Below are positions 21,334-29,850 of a stretch of DNA of 58,709 nucleotides, one piece after another. Origin of the DNA: Polyangiaceae bacterium (lineage in GTDB: Bacteria; Myxococcota_A; Polyangia; Polyangiales; Polyangiaceae). How positions within the stretch are numbered: position 1 is the first letter of the stretch; each line of letters begins with the position of its first letter. Where the stretch lies: NCBI GenBank assembly GCA_020849655.1, contig JADLFU010000262.1, forward strand, positions 1-58,709, written 5' to 3'. A model generated the notes under the pieces. It did not search any database, was not told the DNA's origin, and worked only from the letters and a program-made list of their open reading frames with translations. Position numbers and translations under genes: made by a program.

Positions 21334-21648
21334 TCACATGCTCCGCACGGCCTGCGCGACGTCGAACATGAGGCGCGTCGTGCCGTCGGTTTGGTAGAGC
21401 ACCGTGCGCCCGTCGGACAGCACGATCTCGCAGAGCCAGCGGCCGTGCTCGTCCAGGTCGAGCGCGATGAACGTGTACGCCACCGTGTCGGCCGCGTCGC
21501 TCACCACGCCGGTCCACGACACCTGCGTGCCCGAGCGCGGCTTCACCGCGCGAATGGTGGCGGTCACGGCGAGCGACGTGGGGACCGGGAGCTGGAACGT
21601 CAGCGTGTCGCCGTAGCTCCACTGGTTGAACGTCGGGATCGTGGCCAT
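21334..21648 (-). CDS. Beta-rich structural/tail-fibre-associated protein
   Basis: 104 residues. NQWSYGDTLTFQLPVPTSLA, RAVKPRSGTQVSWTG, YTFIALDLDEHGRWLCEIVL, DGRTVLYQTDGTTRLMFDV: an immunoglobulin-like strand order close to the N-terminal domain of baseplate upper-protein-like phage tail proteins. Follows the repeat fibre gene, so probably a virion protein of the tail tip. Confidence 0.55.
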   Translation of the reverse strand: MATIPTFNQWSYGDTLTFQLPVPTSLAVTATIRAVKPRSGTQVSWTGVVSDAADTVAYTFIALDLDEHGRWLCEIVLSDGRTVLYQTDGTTRLMFDVAQAVRSM

Positions 21649-21660
21649 GCGCCCTCGCGA

Positions 21661-23409
21661 TCAGGCGGTGGAGATCGTGGTGGAGCGGGACGCGGCGGCA
21701 GTGCTGACCGATGCGGAGCCAGAGGCGGCGGCGGGCACGGTCGCGGAGCGGGAGGAGGCGCCGGTCGGCACCGATTGGCTCCGGGTCCACACGAGCTGCA
21801 GCAACACGGTCGATGTCGCCGAGAGCGCCGCTGGCTCGACGACGCCAGCTAGCGACGGCGACAGGACCGCCGAGGTCGCCGAGAGCGAACTGGGCTCGAT
21901 GACGACGAGCACCTCGACGCTCGGAACGGCAGACGTCGAGGCGAGGGCGCCCGCGTCGACGACCCCGACGATCGTAGGCCCGCCGAGCGCAACGATCGTC
22001 GCGAGCGCGCCGGGCGTCACGTCGCCGGCGAGCGACGGCGAGAGAACTTCGGCCGTGCTCGATAGCGCACCCGGTTCTGCGACACCACCGGACGCGATGT
22101 CGGGCACGGTCGAGGACGAGGCGAGGGTGCCGGGGCCAACCGTCGCGGTGATGGCCGGACCACCGACGCCCACGGTGGAGTCGGCGGCGTCCGGCGCCGT
22201 CGTGCCCGCCAGATCGACGCTCGGGACGACAGCGGTCGAGGCGAGGGCGCCGAGATCGCTGACGCCGCCGACATCAGGCGGGCCGAGGCTCGCCGTGGAC
22301 GCGAGGGTGCCGGGTTCCACGCTCGCAGCGAGCGTGGGCCCCTCGATCGCGGCTGCGCTGGCCAGCGCACCGATGTCAGCAGATCCAGACAGCGACGGCG
22401 ACGACGCCGAGGACGAGGCAGCGAGCGCGTCCGGGGAGATCCGCACCTGCACATCGACGTCACCCAGCGCGGACGACGACGCGGTTGCGCCGGGCTCCAC
22501 GACGCCCGTCAGCGCGGGAGCGCCGAGGCTCGATGTCGTCGCGAGCGCGCCGGGCTCCACGTTTCCGACGATCGTGGGACCGCCGAGCGAGGAGACGGCG
22601 GCGGTCAACTCGGGCGCGAGGATCCCCGACAGGGACGGCGCGCCAAGGCTCGAGGTGGAGGCGAGGGCGCCGACTGCCACCGCGCCCACGATGGTCGGGC
22701 TTGGGATGCTCGACGTCGACGCGAGCGCCCCGGGCTCCGCGGTCGCAGTGAGCGTGGGGCTCGGGGTGGTGGACGTCGACGCGAGCGCGCCCGGCGCGAC
22801 GAGCATCGCGATCGTGGCGGAGAACTCGACCCACGGACGATCGTCCGTGGTGGTCGTCGAATCCTCGGGCAGATCGGACCCGCTCGTTGGGTCGCCCCAT
22901 CGCCCTTCGGCCTCCGGCGTCGTGCCGGCAGCGTCCAGGTAGCCGAACACGACCACGAGGCGATCGCCGGACTGGACGTCTACGTTCGTCAGGGTGTCGC
23001 CATTCGCCCACGGGTAGTTCCGCAGCGTGGCCAGAGCCGTCAGTTCGGCGGAGCCGGCATACTGCCCGGCGGCGAGCAACGTTCCCCGTACCGAGGATCC
23101 GTCGTTGGTGACGACGTAGACCTCGAACCGAGACCAGACGTTGTCGCTGCTGGCGTTCTCGCGCGCCCTGACCTGCGCCTTGACGGTGCCGCTGATCGTC
23201 TGAGCCGCGAGCGGCTCAGAGACGTACCGACGATCGAGCCCCGTCGAGCCTGCAGACCACGCGCCGATGCGCGTGCCGGTCGCCATCGCGTCGCCGCCGG
23301 GAGTCCCGCGGAGCGCGTAATTGCCGGCCTCCGACGTGTAGCCCCAGGCCCCGTTCGCAGCGGGCGTCACGGCCGCTGCCGTGTTGCTCAGGTAGAACCG
23401 CGACGCCAT
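21661..23409 (-). CDS. Repeat-containing tail fibre-like protein
   Basis: 582 residues. Residues 1-200 form a globular beta-rich head (FYLSNTAAAVTPAANGAWGY, SRFEVYVVTNDGSSVRGT, PWVEFSATIA) of the kind found at the start of phage minor tail proteins. Residues 206-545 are 17 consecutive units of exactly 20 residues, consensus P-G-A-L-A-S-T-S-x-x-x-x-P-x-(L/I/V)-x-G-x-x-x. A Ser/Thr/Ala-rich tail of 37 residues follows. The strict period without any insertion suggests a regular beta-solenoid or trimeric rod. Likely host-contacting fibre. Confidence 0.7.
   Translation of the reverse strand: MASRFYLSNTAAAVTPAANGAWGYTSEAGNYALRGTPGGDAMATGTRIGAWSAGSTGLDRRYVSEPLAAQTISGTVKAQVRARENASSDNVWSRFEVYVVTNDGSSVRGTLLAAGQYAGSAELTALATLRNYPWANGDTLTNVDVQSGDRLVVVFGYLDAAGTTPEAEGRWGDPTSGSDLPEDSTTTTDDRPWVEFSATIAMLVAPGALASTSTTPSPTLTATAEPGALASTSSIPSPTIVGAVAVGALASTSSLGAPSLSGILAPELTAAVSSLGGPTIVGNVEPGALATTSSLGAPALTGVVEPGATASSSALGDVDVQVRISPDALAASSSASSPSLSGSADIGALASAAAIEGPTLAASVEPGTLASTASLGPPDVGGVSDLGALASTAVVPSVDLAGTTAPDAADSTVGVGGPAITATVGPGTLASSSTVPDIASGGVAEPGALSSTAEVLSPSLAGDVTPGALATIVALGGPTIVGVVDAGALASTSAVPSVEVLVVIEPSSLSATSAVLSPSLAGVVEPAALSATSTVLLQLVWTRSQSVPTGASSRSATVPAAASGSASVSTAAASRSTTISTA
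21775..22794 (-). repeat. Seventeen 60-bp coding repeats
   Basis: Degenerate in-frame repeats of 60 bp (17 units, 1020 bp) that encode the 20-residue units of the fibre-like protein. Units typically start at PGALA or a variant (PGTLA, VGALA, PELTA, PDALA, PAALS). Sequence has drifted but length has not, which points to selection on the protein period. Confidence 0.85.
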
Positions 23410-23452
23410 GGCTCACGCTCCAGTGCGCCGCTCGCGCGCGGTCGCCGACTCG

Positions 23453-23680
23453 CTAGCCGCGCCCGTTCACGCTGGCGCGCGATGAGAGCGGTCCGGCTCC
23501 GACGGTCGTGCCGATGTGCTCGATGAGTTGTGCGGGCGTCATGCCTGCGGCCGAGGCTGCCCGCTCGATGCGCTCGAGCGCCGAGAGCTCCTCGGCCAGC
23601 GGACGAATCTGAGCGGCGAGCGCCGCTCGCTCCGCGTTCAGGCGGGCGAGCTCGGCGCGAACGATGTCGATGCGGGTCAT
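23453..23680 (-). CDS. Small coiled-coil protein
   Basis: 75 residues: IVRAELARLNAERAALAAQI RPLAEELSALERIERAAS is a clear coiled coil, then MTPAQLIEHIG. ATGA overlap with the upstream gene. May be a virion or assembly factor of the fibre region. Confidence 0.55.
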   Translation of the reverse strand: MTRIDIVRAELARLNAERAALAAQIRPLAEELSALERIERAASAAGMTPAQLIEHIGTTVGAGPLSSRASVNGRG

Positions 23681-24129
23681 GTCTGGCTCCTCCGAGCGGC
23701 GATCGAGGCCGCGTGGTCACAGGGTCCGGCCGGCAACGTGGTGGCGAACACGCCCGGTGGCGGCAACTGCACCGACGAGCGCACGCCGCCAGGGAGAGCG
23801 CGCCGCAGCTCGCGGTTGTGCGCCGCCTCTTTCGCGGCCTCGTCGAGGATGCGCGGGTCGGCCGTGAGACCGACGCGCAATCGCGTTTCGCGCCCGGCGC
23901 CATCGACGAACGGGATCCCGTCGGCACGGAGCAGGAGTGCGTGATCGAGCGCGACGGCCTCGGCCTTCGCGGTCTCCTCTGCACGAGCGGCCGCGGCGAT
24001 CAACACGCGCCCGATGGCGCGGGCTTGCTCCCACGGCATGAGAGCGTGCATGCCTCCGATGGCGAGATGCACGCGCGGGCCCTCATCGCTCACCGCGATC
24101 CGCTGCGTCTTCGGCGTGATCACGTCCAT
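23677..24129 (-). CDS. Hypothetical tail-region protein
   Basis: 150 residues (MDVITPKTQRIAVSDEG...; a GTG two codons later gives a GTGA overlap). Helical middle with GMHALMPWEQARAIGRVLIA and alternating Ala/Arg/Glu helices, Pro-rich C-terminus. No known family. Its neighbours are virion proteins. Confidence 0.5.
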   Translation of the reverse strand: MDVITPKTQRIAVSDEGPRVHLAIGGMHALMPWEQARAIGRVLIAAAARAEETAKAEAVALDHALLLRADGIPFVDGAGRETRLRVGLTADPRILDEAAKEAAHNRELRRALPGGVRSSVQLPPPGVFATTLPAGPCDHAASIAARRSQT

Positions 24130-24521
24130 GTGAAGATCCCGGTCGCGTGCCACGCCACCGTTCTGTTGCCGCCGTCCGGCGTGAACGGAAGCCCGGTCCC
24201 CGTGTCGATGTAGACGAACAGGGGGGACGTGCCGGCGGCACCCGAGTCGTAGTAGATGTTGATCGACTCGACCGTCGCGCCGGTGACGCCCGACACCGTC
24301 TCGTCCGCCGCGTCGAACGTCCCTCCCGTCGTCGTCTTCGACGACAGGTTGCCGGACGTGGCGATCGTGCCGGCGGAGATGTCGTCCAGGAAGTCGTCGG
24401 TCGTCGTGTTCGGCGTGTCGGCGCCGTGATCGGTGAACACGAACTTGATGTTCGATGCGCTGATGTCGATGTCGGCGTCGAGGAACTTCTTCTTGCCGAT
24501 CGTGTAGAGGGCGTTGGCCAT
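24120..24521 (-). CDS. Phage tail-associated structural protein
   Basis: 133 residues. MANALYTIGKKKFLDADIDI, then NIKFVFTDHGADTP, DDFLDDISAGTIATSG and FVYIDTGTGLPFTP. This start and the 'xxFLDDIsa' block belong to a family seen in many siphovirus tail regions. Beta-rich, about usual family length. Probably a virion component near the tail tip or fibre. Confidence 0.7.
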   Translation of the reverse strand: MANALYTIGKKKFLDADIDISASNIKFVFTDHGADTPNTTTDDFLDDISAGTIATSGNLSSKTTTGGTFDAADETVSGVTGATVESINIYYDSGAAGTSPLFVYIDTGTGLPFTPDGGNRTVAWHATGIFTWT

Positions 24522-24536
24522 GACGGGCAGACCTCT

Positions 24537-24576
24537 GCGCCCTCACGGACGCGGTGAGAGAGCGCTCCGGGAGCGC
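24537..24576. terminator. Two adjacent hairpins in an intergenic gap
   Basis: CTCAC...GTGAG flanked by GCGC/GCGC, directly followed by GCGCTC-CGG-GAGCGC. No U tract. They stand in the 120-nt gap between two tail genes and may terminate partly, or mark an RNA-processing site. Confidence 0.35.
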
Positions 24577-24641
24577 GGAGAGAAGCGCGCCGCCCGCCGG
24601 AGGGGGGATGCCGCGGGCGACGCGAGGGGTGGGTCGCGGGA

Positions 24642-25820
24642 TCAGAGCTGGGCGACGAAGATGCCGCGGACGGTCAGCGTGTTGGCCGCATCGGGCGCCG
24701 CGACCTTGCCCTTGAGCGTGACGGTGAGTCCGTCCTCGAAGCTCGCGGTGCGGTCCGCCGCCTCCGCGTCGGTGTCGTCGCCGGCCGCGTGCCCCGTGGT
24801 GAATCCGCGCACGCTCGGCGTCGCGGCGGCCCACCCACCCGACTCCCACGGATACACAGCGAAGCCGGCCTCGCAGTAGGCGGTCAGCGTGCCGTTGCTC
24901 CACCCATAGGAACCGATCGGGAACCCGCCCAGCTCGATGCCGGTCGAGTCGTGTTCGCTCACGATCTTGACTCGCCCGCCGGTCGTTGCGCTGTTGCTCG
25001 CGTAGACGAACACGGCGATGGACGCGTAGCTCCAGCCCGTGTCACGCGCGTACTTGCGTCGCGGATGCACCCGGATCTTGCCGGGCCACATGCTCGAGTA
25101 GTTCTCGTCCGAGTCGGTCGCGATGTTCTCGCGGTAGTGCGCGTACAGGAACCGCGCGCACCCGTCGGTCTCGACCTCTTTGGCCGAGCGTCGCAGCTGC
25201 TGCACGCCGCCACGCAGGGCGGCGGACCCGGACGTGAAGATCGGGCGGCGAGAGTCGAAGGCCTCGAGGTCGTTGCCGTAGGTGTCTGAGGACACGAGAC
25301 GTCGCGGGAGCTCGAGGCACCGAAGCGACCGGATGCGGATCGTGCCGGTACCGGTCCACGTGATGTTGAAGTCGATCTCGGCGGGCGTCGCGATCGACGG
25401 GATCGTGTGCTCGCCCGGGTCTCGTCGCTCGTAGAACACGAGCGGGCGATGCGCGCGGCGAGACGTTGTGAGCACGTCCACCGGCAGGCCCGACACCCAA
25501 CAGGAGTCCGTCGAGTTGACCGGCGTGAAGCTCGGCGCGAGCGTAACCAGCCCCTCGCTCGGAGGCGTGTCGTACTCCATCATGTAGAGAGCCGCGCGAG
25601 CACTCCGACGCACGAGCGAGCGCGTGTAGATCGGCGCGCCGCCGCCGTCCGCGTCGATGTCGAGATCGTCCAGCGCGAAGCTCACGCCGCCCTCGGTCTG
25701 CACGAGGTTCGCCAGCATCGCGAGGTCGACGCCGTGACCGCCGCGCACGGATCGGCCCGTCAACATCTCCTCGAGCGGTGGGCGGATGACGCGGCCGTTG
25801 GGATCGCGCGAGGCCGTCAT
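24642..25820 (-). CDS. Large beta-rich tail-tip protein
   Basis: 392 residues, ATGA overlap with the gene upstream. Long beta-strand-rich regions (IDFNITWTGTGTIRIRSLRC, WSYASIAVFVYASNSATTGG, LTVTLKGKVAAPDAANTLTV). The C-terminus resembles a carbohydrate-binding-like sandwich. No enzymatic motif. Placed between tail hub and fibre genes, so likely a baseplate or fibre adaptor. Confidence 0.6.
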   Translation of the reverse strand: MTASRDPNGRVIRPPLEEMLTGRSVRGGHGVDLAMLANLVQTEGGVSFALDDLDIDADGGGAPIYTRSLVRRSARAALYMMEYDTPPSEGLVTLAPSFTPVNSTDSCWVSGLPVDVLTTSRRAHRPLVFYERRDPGEHTIPSIATPAEIDFNITWTGTGTIRIRSLRCLELPRRLVSSDTYGNDLEAFDSRRPIFTSGSAALRGGVQQLRRSAKEVETDGCARFLYAHYRENIATDSDENYSSMWPGKIRVHPRRKYARDTGWSYASIAVFVYASNSATTGGRVKIVSEHDSTGIELGGFPIGSYGWSNGTLTAYCEAGFAVYPWESGGWAAATPSVRGFTTGHAAGDDTDAEAADRTASFEDGLTVTLKGKVAAPDAANTLTVRGIFVAQL

Positions 25821-26557
25821 GCGGACGTCACATCTTTCGCCGCATAGGCGGCTCCACGGACGTAGACGCCGTGCAGCTCGGGCGTACCGGCCGAGCCTCC
25901 GGTGAAGCCGCCATACAGATCGAGCGTGAGCATCGGGACCGCAATGGGCTCCCAGTCGTCGGGCGTGCCGATGCCAGCCTGCCGTTGCCACGACACGAGG
26001 CCGACGGGCTCGCGAGGATCGAGCTGCATGATGCCGTACATCTCGGAGGCCGAGAGCACGCCATCGACCTCGGTCTCGGTGAGCGACGCCGACGTGAATG
26101 CCGCTTGGCCGACGTTCCATCCGTCACGCAGCCCGGGCCCGGGGATCGGCCAGGGCGAGGACGGCTCGGCGCTGTAGGGCCGCAGGTGCGCCCGGATGTA
26201 GAAGTTGTTGTGTCCCGCGTCGGCTTTCTTCGCCGCGATCCTCACCCGCACGGGCTCGGGGCGGCCGTCGGGCAGCATGCGGCAGATCCAGGAGAACGAG
26301 CGTAGGTGTGTGAATGCGTCGTTGCCGGCCTTGCTGCCGGTCGCCGAAGACGTGAACGAGATCGCCGTCTGCGCCGACGGGGTGAGGAAGTTGACGTAAT
26401 GCTGGCCCTGCGAGAGCCAGAGGTGGCCGAGGCTCGACGCGAGCTCGTCGTGCGCCAGGAAAGAGGACAGTGGCCGGTCGGGATCCGTGGCGTCGAGGTC
26501 GGTGTGCCCGCGCACGTAGTAGTCGGTCCTCGAGATCGGGACTCGCGGTCGCGCCAT
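25817..26557 (-). CDS. Tail-tip/structural protein
   Basis: 246 residues, beta-rich, with TDYYVRGHTDLDATDPDRPL, NFLTPSAQTAISFTSSATGS and VPMLTLDLYGGFTGGSAG. The C-terminal half resembles parts of the neighbour at 24642-25820 in style. No recognised family. Next to the lipoprotein moron, which is divergent. Confidence 0.55.
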   Translation of the reverse strand: MARPRVPISRTDYYVRGHTDLDATDPDRPLSSFLAHDELASSLGHLWLSQGQHYVNFLTPSAQTAISFTSSATGSKAGNDAFTHLRSFSWICRMLPDGRPEPVRVRIAAKKADAGHNNFYIRAHLRPYSAEPSSPWPIPGPGLRDGWNVGQAAFTSASLTETEVDGVLSASEMYGIMQLDPREPVGLVSWQRQAGIGTPDDWEPIAVPMLTLDLYGGFTGGSAGTPELHGVYVRGAAYAAKDVTSA

Positions 26558-26604
26558 GGCTACCCTACGGGGGCCGCGGCGAGGGCCGGGCGGAGGATGA
26601 GGGG

Positions 26605-27111
26605 ATGAAACTCGGGAGCGTGTTGCTGGGGCTCGTGGTGGTGGCGGTGGCGGGGTGTACGAGCGGAGGCGGCGTCAACCCGGGCGACCCTCTGCCATGT
26701 GACCTGCCGTGCGGGCCGGGCGGCTACGAGTGCCGCTTCGGGGATCTCTTCGTCCAGCGCGGCGAGCTCCAGCCCGACGGCCGTACGCCATGCCCTGGCG
26801 ACTCGTGCTCCGGCCAGGACGGCGTGGACGATTACGCGTGCTGCGACGTCTCGAGCGTGGAGATGTTCCTCGCGGCGGGAGCCGCGAACCCGTGGGCGCT
26901 CGGGTGCCACCCGACAGAGCCGGTTCCATGCCCCGGCGGCGCGTGCGAGTGCATGACCGAGGAGAACTGCGAGGCGGGCGAGGCGTGCCTGGAAGATCCC
27001 GGCACCTTCAACACGTTTTGCGCGCGGTCGTGCACGGACGATGGCGACTGCGACGCGCTCGACTTCTGCGGCTCCACCACGGTCGGCGGCTTCTGCCTGC
27101 CGCGCGAGTAG
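26605..27111 (+). CDS. Cysteine-rich lipoprotein (moron)
   Basis: 168 residues. MKLGSVLLGLVVVAVAGCTS is a lipoprotein signal with lipobox VAGC at residues 15-18. Then a Gly linker and a Cys-rich exported domain: CDLPCGPGGYECRF, CPGDSCSGQDGVDDYACC, ACECMTEENCEAGEACLEDP, CARSCTDDGDCDALDFCG. The DGDC...DxC pattern is common in myxobacterial surface proteins. GGAGG Shine-Dalgarno 9 nt upstream. It runs against the surrounding leftward tail genes, with stops touching at TAGCTA, the mark of a moron. Possible role: superinfection exclusion or lysogenic conversion. Confidence 0.8.
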   Translation: MKLGSVLLGLVVVAVAGCTSGGGVNPGDPLPCDLPCGPGGYECRFGDLFVQRGELQPDGRTPCPGDSCSGQDGVDDYACCDVSSVEMFLAAGAANPWALGCHPTEPVPCPGGACECMTEENCEAGEACLEDPGTFNTFCARSCTDDGDCDALDFCGSTTVGGFCLPRE

Positions 27112-29850
27112 CTACGCCCCCCAAACCTGCGCGGGATCGTTGCTCGTTCCGAGCAGCTTCCCCGAGTCCGCAATGAAGGCGTACTGCAGCTGCGTCGCGG
27201 CGTTGTCGCCCGCCTCGCACGTGTCGTAGTCGTCGTACTCCATGATCCAGCGGGTGCCGGCTGCGTTGAAGTCGGTGGCAGGCGTGTCCACGACGTAGAT
27301 GTAGTGATTCGTCGTGTCGATCGAGCTGATGACGAACGACTCCTCCACGACGGCCGTGATGTAGTCGATGCGCCGGACGATGATGCGGTCACCCGCCGCG
27401 AAGCGCGTGTAGTCCGCGGCGTCCGAAGGCGAGTAGACGGCCTCGTTCCGCATCGTGAGACGACGGTTGCCGGTGCCGCCCATTGGCGAGCTCGCGGCGA
27501 GCTTCGCGGCTGGGCTGTAGGCCGTCGCGTTCCAGTCGGTGAGCATCACCCAGAGGTCCACGTACGCGCCGCCCCACGCGACGCGGCGGCCGACGATCTG
27601 CCCCTTGGCCGTCACGAGCCCGCGCACGCCCTTCCACACCATGCGGGCATCGGTGATGGACACCATCTGGCCGAGCAGCGCGTCGGCGAGCAGCAGGCCG
27701 GGGCAACGCGAGAACATCGCGATCCCGTACGGGTACGCGTAGATGTGGCACAGGCTCTTCGCGACGCGCGCTCGGAAGTCGAGATCCGTGAGGTCAGTCT
27801 GGAGCTCGGTGCCGCGCGGCTCGATCGTCAGCCGCTGCTTGCCGAAGTGCTCCCAGCTCGCGGGCATGCTCGCCGCGCCGATGAGGTTGTCGTACTCCTC
27901 GGTCTCGGCGTTCCATCCGCCGCGCACCTCGACGATGTTGATGACGCCGTCGGGCTGGATCGAGAGCGTCGGCGTGAGGGCCGGCCCATTGGTCGATTCG
28001 TCGATCGTGACGCTCGCGAGAACGGCGCCCGATGCAACCGAGATCGCGACGAGCGTGATGAGCCCCGCCGCGGTCGTCGCCCAGCACAGCCCCATTGCGA
28101 TGAGCTCGGGCGACACCATCTCGCGGAGGGAGCCCGCGCGGCGAATGCGCCACTCCTTCGCGAACGCGTCGCCGCCCGCGCCCATCACGACGCGCTCGAT
28201 GTCGGCCCAATCGAACTCGGCGGATGGGAAGTAGGGCGTGACGCCCGACGTGCCGCTCGCCGGCGTGGCGTCGGCGATGGCCTTGAGCCATGTGTCGAGC
28301 CGCTGGCGCTCGAAGACCAGCACAGGGGAGAACTCGACCGGCGCATCGTGCCAGCCGTAGTAGCGAATGGACTCCAAGCTACCGCGCAGCACGTCGTGAT
28401 CGGTCGCGCGCCGGCCCACCGTCAGGTAGCCCGCGCCGTCGTCGAGCACCGAGAAGTACGTCCCTCCGCTGCGGGACTCGAACCCGAAGGGCGGCGGTCC
28501 CATGAGTTCGGTGACGGCATCGGCCGAGATGGACTCGTCTCCGTGATAGATGCGATTCGGCGGGTTCGTCGCGGCCGAGCCGTCCTCAGGAATCAGCGTG
28601 AGGCTGCGCGACCGGATCACGGTCGCGGCATCGGGAAATTCGTCGCGCTCCCAGCGCGTGCGCCCGGGCTCGGGGATGACGGTGTACGTCATCGCTCCGG
28701 CGACGCCCGTGAGCGAATCGACCCATTCGCCGTCTTCGTCGATTAGGTAGCAAATGTCCTCGCTCGGACACCCCGGCATCAAGCAATAGACGTTGACCCA
28801 TCGCGGATCGCCAGCCTCGCCCGCGCCAGTGCGGAACTGCACGATCAGCTGATTACCGTTCCCGATCGATGCGCTGTAGCCGATGTTGACCGGGGTTGCG
28901 GACCACGAGGCGCTCGACGGCTGGATCGCGGCGTTGATGGCCTGCACAAGCGCGTCACGCGTGCCGTAGCGCCCGACGATCTCGATGTTGCACTGCGCCG
29001 TGACGTCGCGGGTTGCAGCAGGCGATTCGGTGGAGTACTCGTCCACCCGGATGCGCAGCGGCTCCTCATCCGGGAAGTAGTACCCGTCGAGCGCGAACGG
29101 CCCGAGCGTCTCGCCGATCTCCTGGTCGAGCAACGCGCTCACATGGTCCATCGTCACGGACCAGCCCATCGCGTCTTCGGTCTGCTCCACGTGCCGCACG
29201 ATGCCGCGCCACACGACGAACGCCTCGGACTCGGCCGTGTCCTCCACGAAGCAGTACAGCTGCGCCCTGCGTCCCTTCACGGCGACGGGCTGATCCGTCA
29301 CCTCGATCGACTCGGGGCGTTCGGCCTCGTAGTTGTGCGTGACGGCGAGCGTGCCGCCGATTCCGCGGTTGCAGTCGATGAACGTCGTACCGCTCCCGAT
29401 GCCGCCGAGTTGGATCATCTCGCGGCCGATGTGGATCTGCTCAGACCCCGACCAACCCGTGGTGCTCGATACCGTGATGGTCGTGCTGGTGTCCGAGAGC
29501 GCGGCCGCGAGCCACGTGCGCTTCGTCGGCACGCGCCCGCCGAAGATGCGTGACGCGGCGTCCTTGGTGACCCCGCTGGCGTCGTCCCGATCGTTCACCA
29601 CGACCGTCAGGGTCGCGGCGTCGAGCGTCGCGGTCTGCCAATCGATCCGCTCCTCGAACGCGTACTCGCCCGCGTAATCGAGACCGTCGACTCCGTACTG
29701 CTCGTCGTTGTCGCCGAGCTCCCACACCATCGACCCGCCCGTAGCGCGGCGAGGGTCGGTGACCGGCATCTCGGGGATACCCTCGATCCGCAGACCGAAC
29801 GCGAGCCGGCAGTTGCCACCATCGGCGATGAGCTCGTCGCGGATCGTCAC
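27112..29850 (-). CDS. Large tail hub/tip protein
   Basis: 912 residues, the largest tail gene after which smaller tip genes follow. N-terminal 100 residues (NCRLAFGLRIEGIPEM, TLDAATLTVVVNDRDD) resemble phage hub/baseplate starts; TTITVSSTTGWSGSEQIHIG and EMIQLGGIGSGTTFIDCNRG are a beta domain typical of tail-tip attachment proteins; the C-terminus carries DRIIVRRIDYITAVVEESFV, another beta unit. Position two genes after the tape measure fits the central tail hub. No hydrolase motif recognised. Confidence 0.65.
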   Translation of the reverse strand: MTIRDELIADGGNCRLAFGLRIEGIPEMPVTDPRRATGGSMVWELGDNDEQYGVDGLDYAGEYAFEERIDWQTATLDAATLTVVVNDRDDASGVTKDAASRIFGGRVPTKRTWLAAALSDTSTTITVSSTTGWSGSEQIHIGREMIQLGGIGSGTTFIDCNRGIGGTLAVTHNYEAERPESIEVTDQPVAVKGRRAQLYCFVEDTAESEAFVVWRGIVRHVEQTEDAMGWSVTMDHVSALLDQEIGETLGPFALDGYYFPDEEPLRIRVDEYSTESPAATRDVTAQCNIEIVGRYGTRDALVQAINAAIQPSSASWSATPVNIGYSASIGNGNQLIVQFRTGAGEAGDPRWVNVYCLMPGCPSEDICYLIDEDGEWVDSLTGVAGAMTYTVIPEPGRTRWERDEFPDAATVIRSRSLTLIPEDGSAATNPPNRIYHGDESISADAVTELMGPPPFGFESRSGGTYFSVLDDGAGYLTVGRRATDHDVLRGSLESIRYYGWHDAPVEFSPVLVFERQRLDTWLKAIADATPASGTSGVTPYFPSAEFDWADIERVVMGAGGDAFAKEWRIRRAGSLREMVSPELIAMGLCWATTAAGLITLVAISVASGAVLASVTIDESTNGPALTPTLSIQPDGVINIVEVRGGWNAETEEYDNLIGAASMPASWEHFGKQRLTIEPRGTELQTDLTDLDFRARVAKSLCHIYAYPYGIAMFSRCPGLLLADALLGQMVSITDARMVWKGVRGLVTAKGQIVGRRVAWGGAYVDLWVMLTDWNATAYSPAAKLAASSPMGGTGNRRLTMRNEAVYSPSDAADYTRFAAGDRIIVRRIDYITAVVEESFVISSIDTTNHYIYVVDTPATDFNAAGTRWIMEYDDYDTCEAGDNAATQLQYAFIADSGKLLGTSNDPAQVWGA

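Noticed and set aside
21775-22794. A CRISPR array or a diversity-generating retroelement target
   Set aside because: Repeats are coding, degenerate and without spacers; no reverse transcriptase or Cas-like gene is seen in the window.
21626-22942. A 438-residue plus-strand frame over the fibre repeats
   Set aside because: It is periodic only because the antisense gene is; no start signal, and the minus-strand protein has a clear N-terminal domain.
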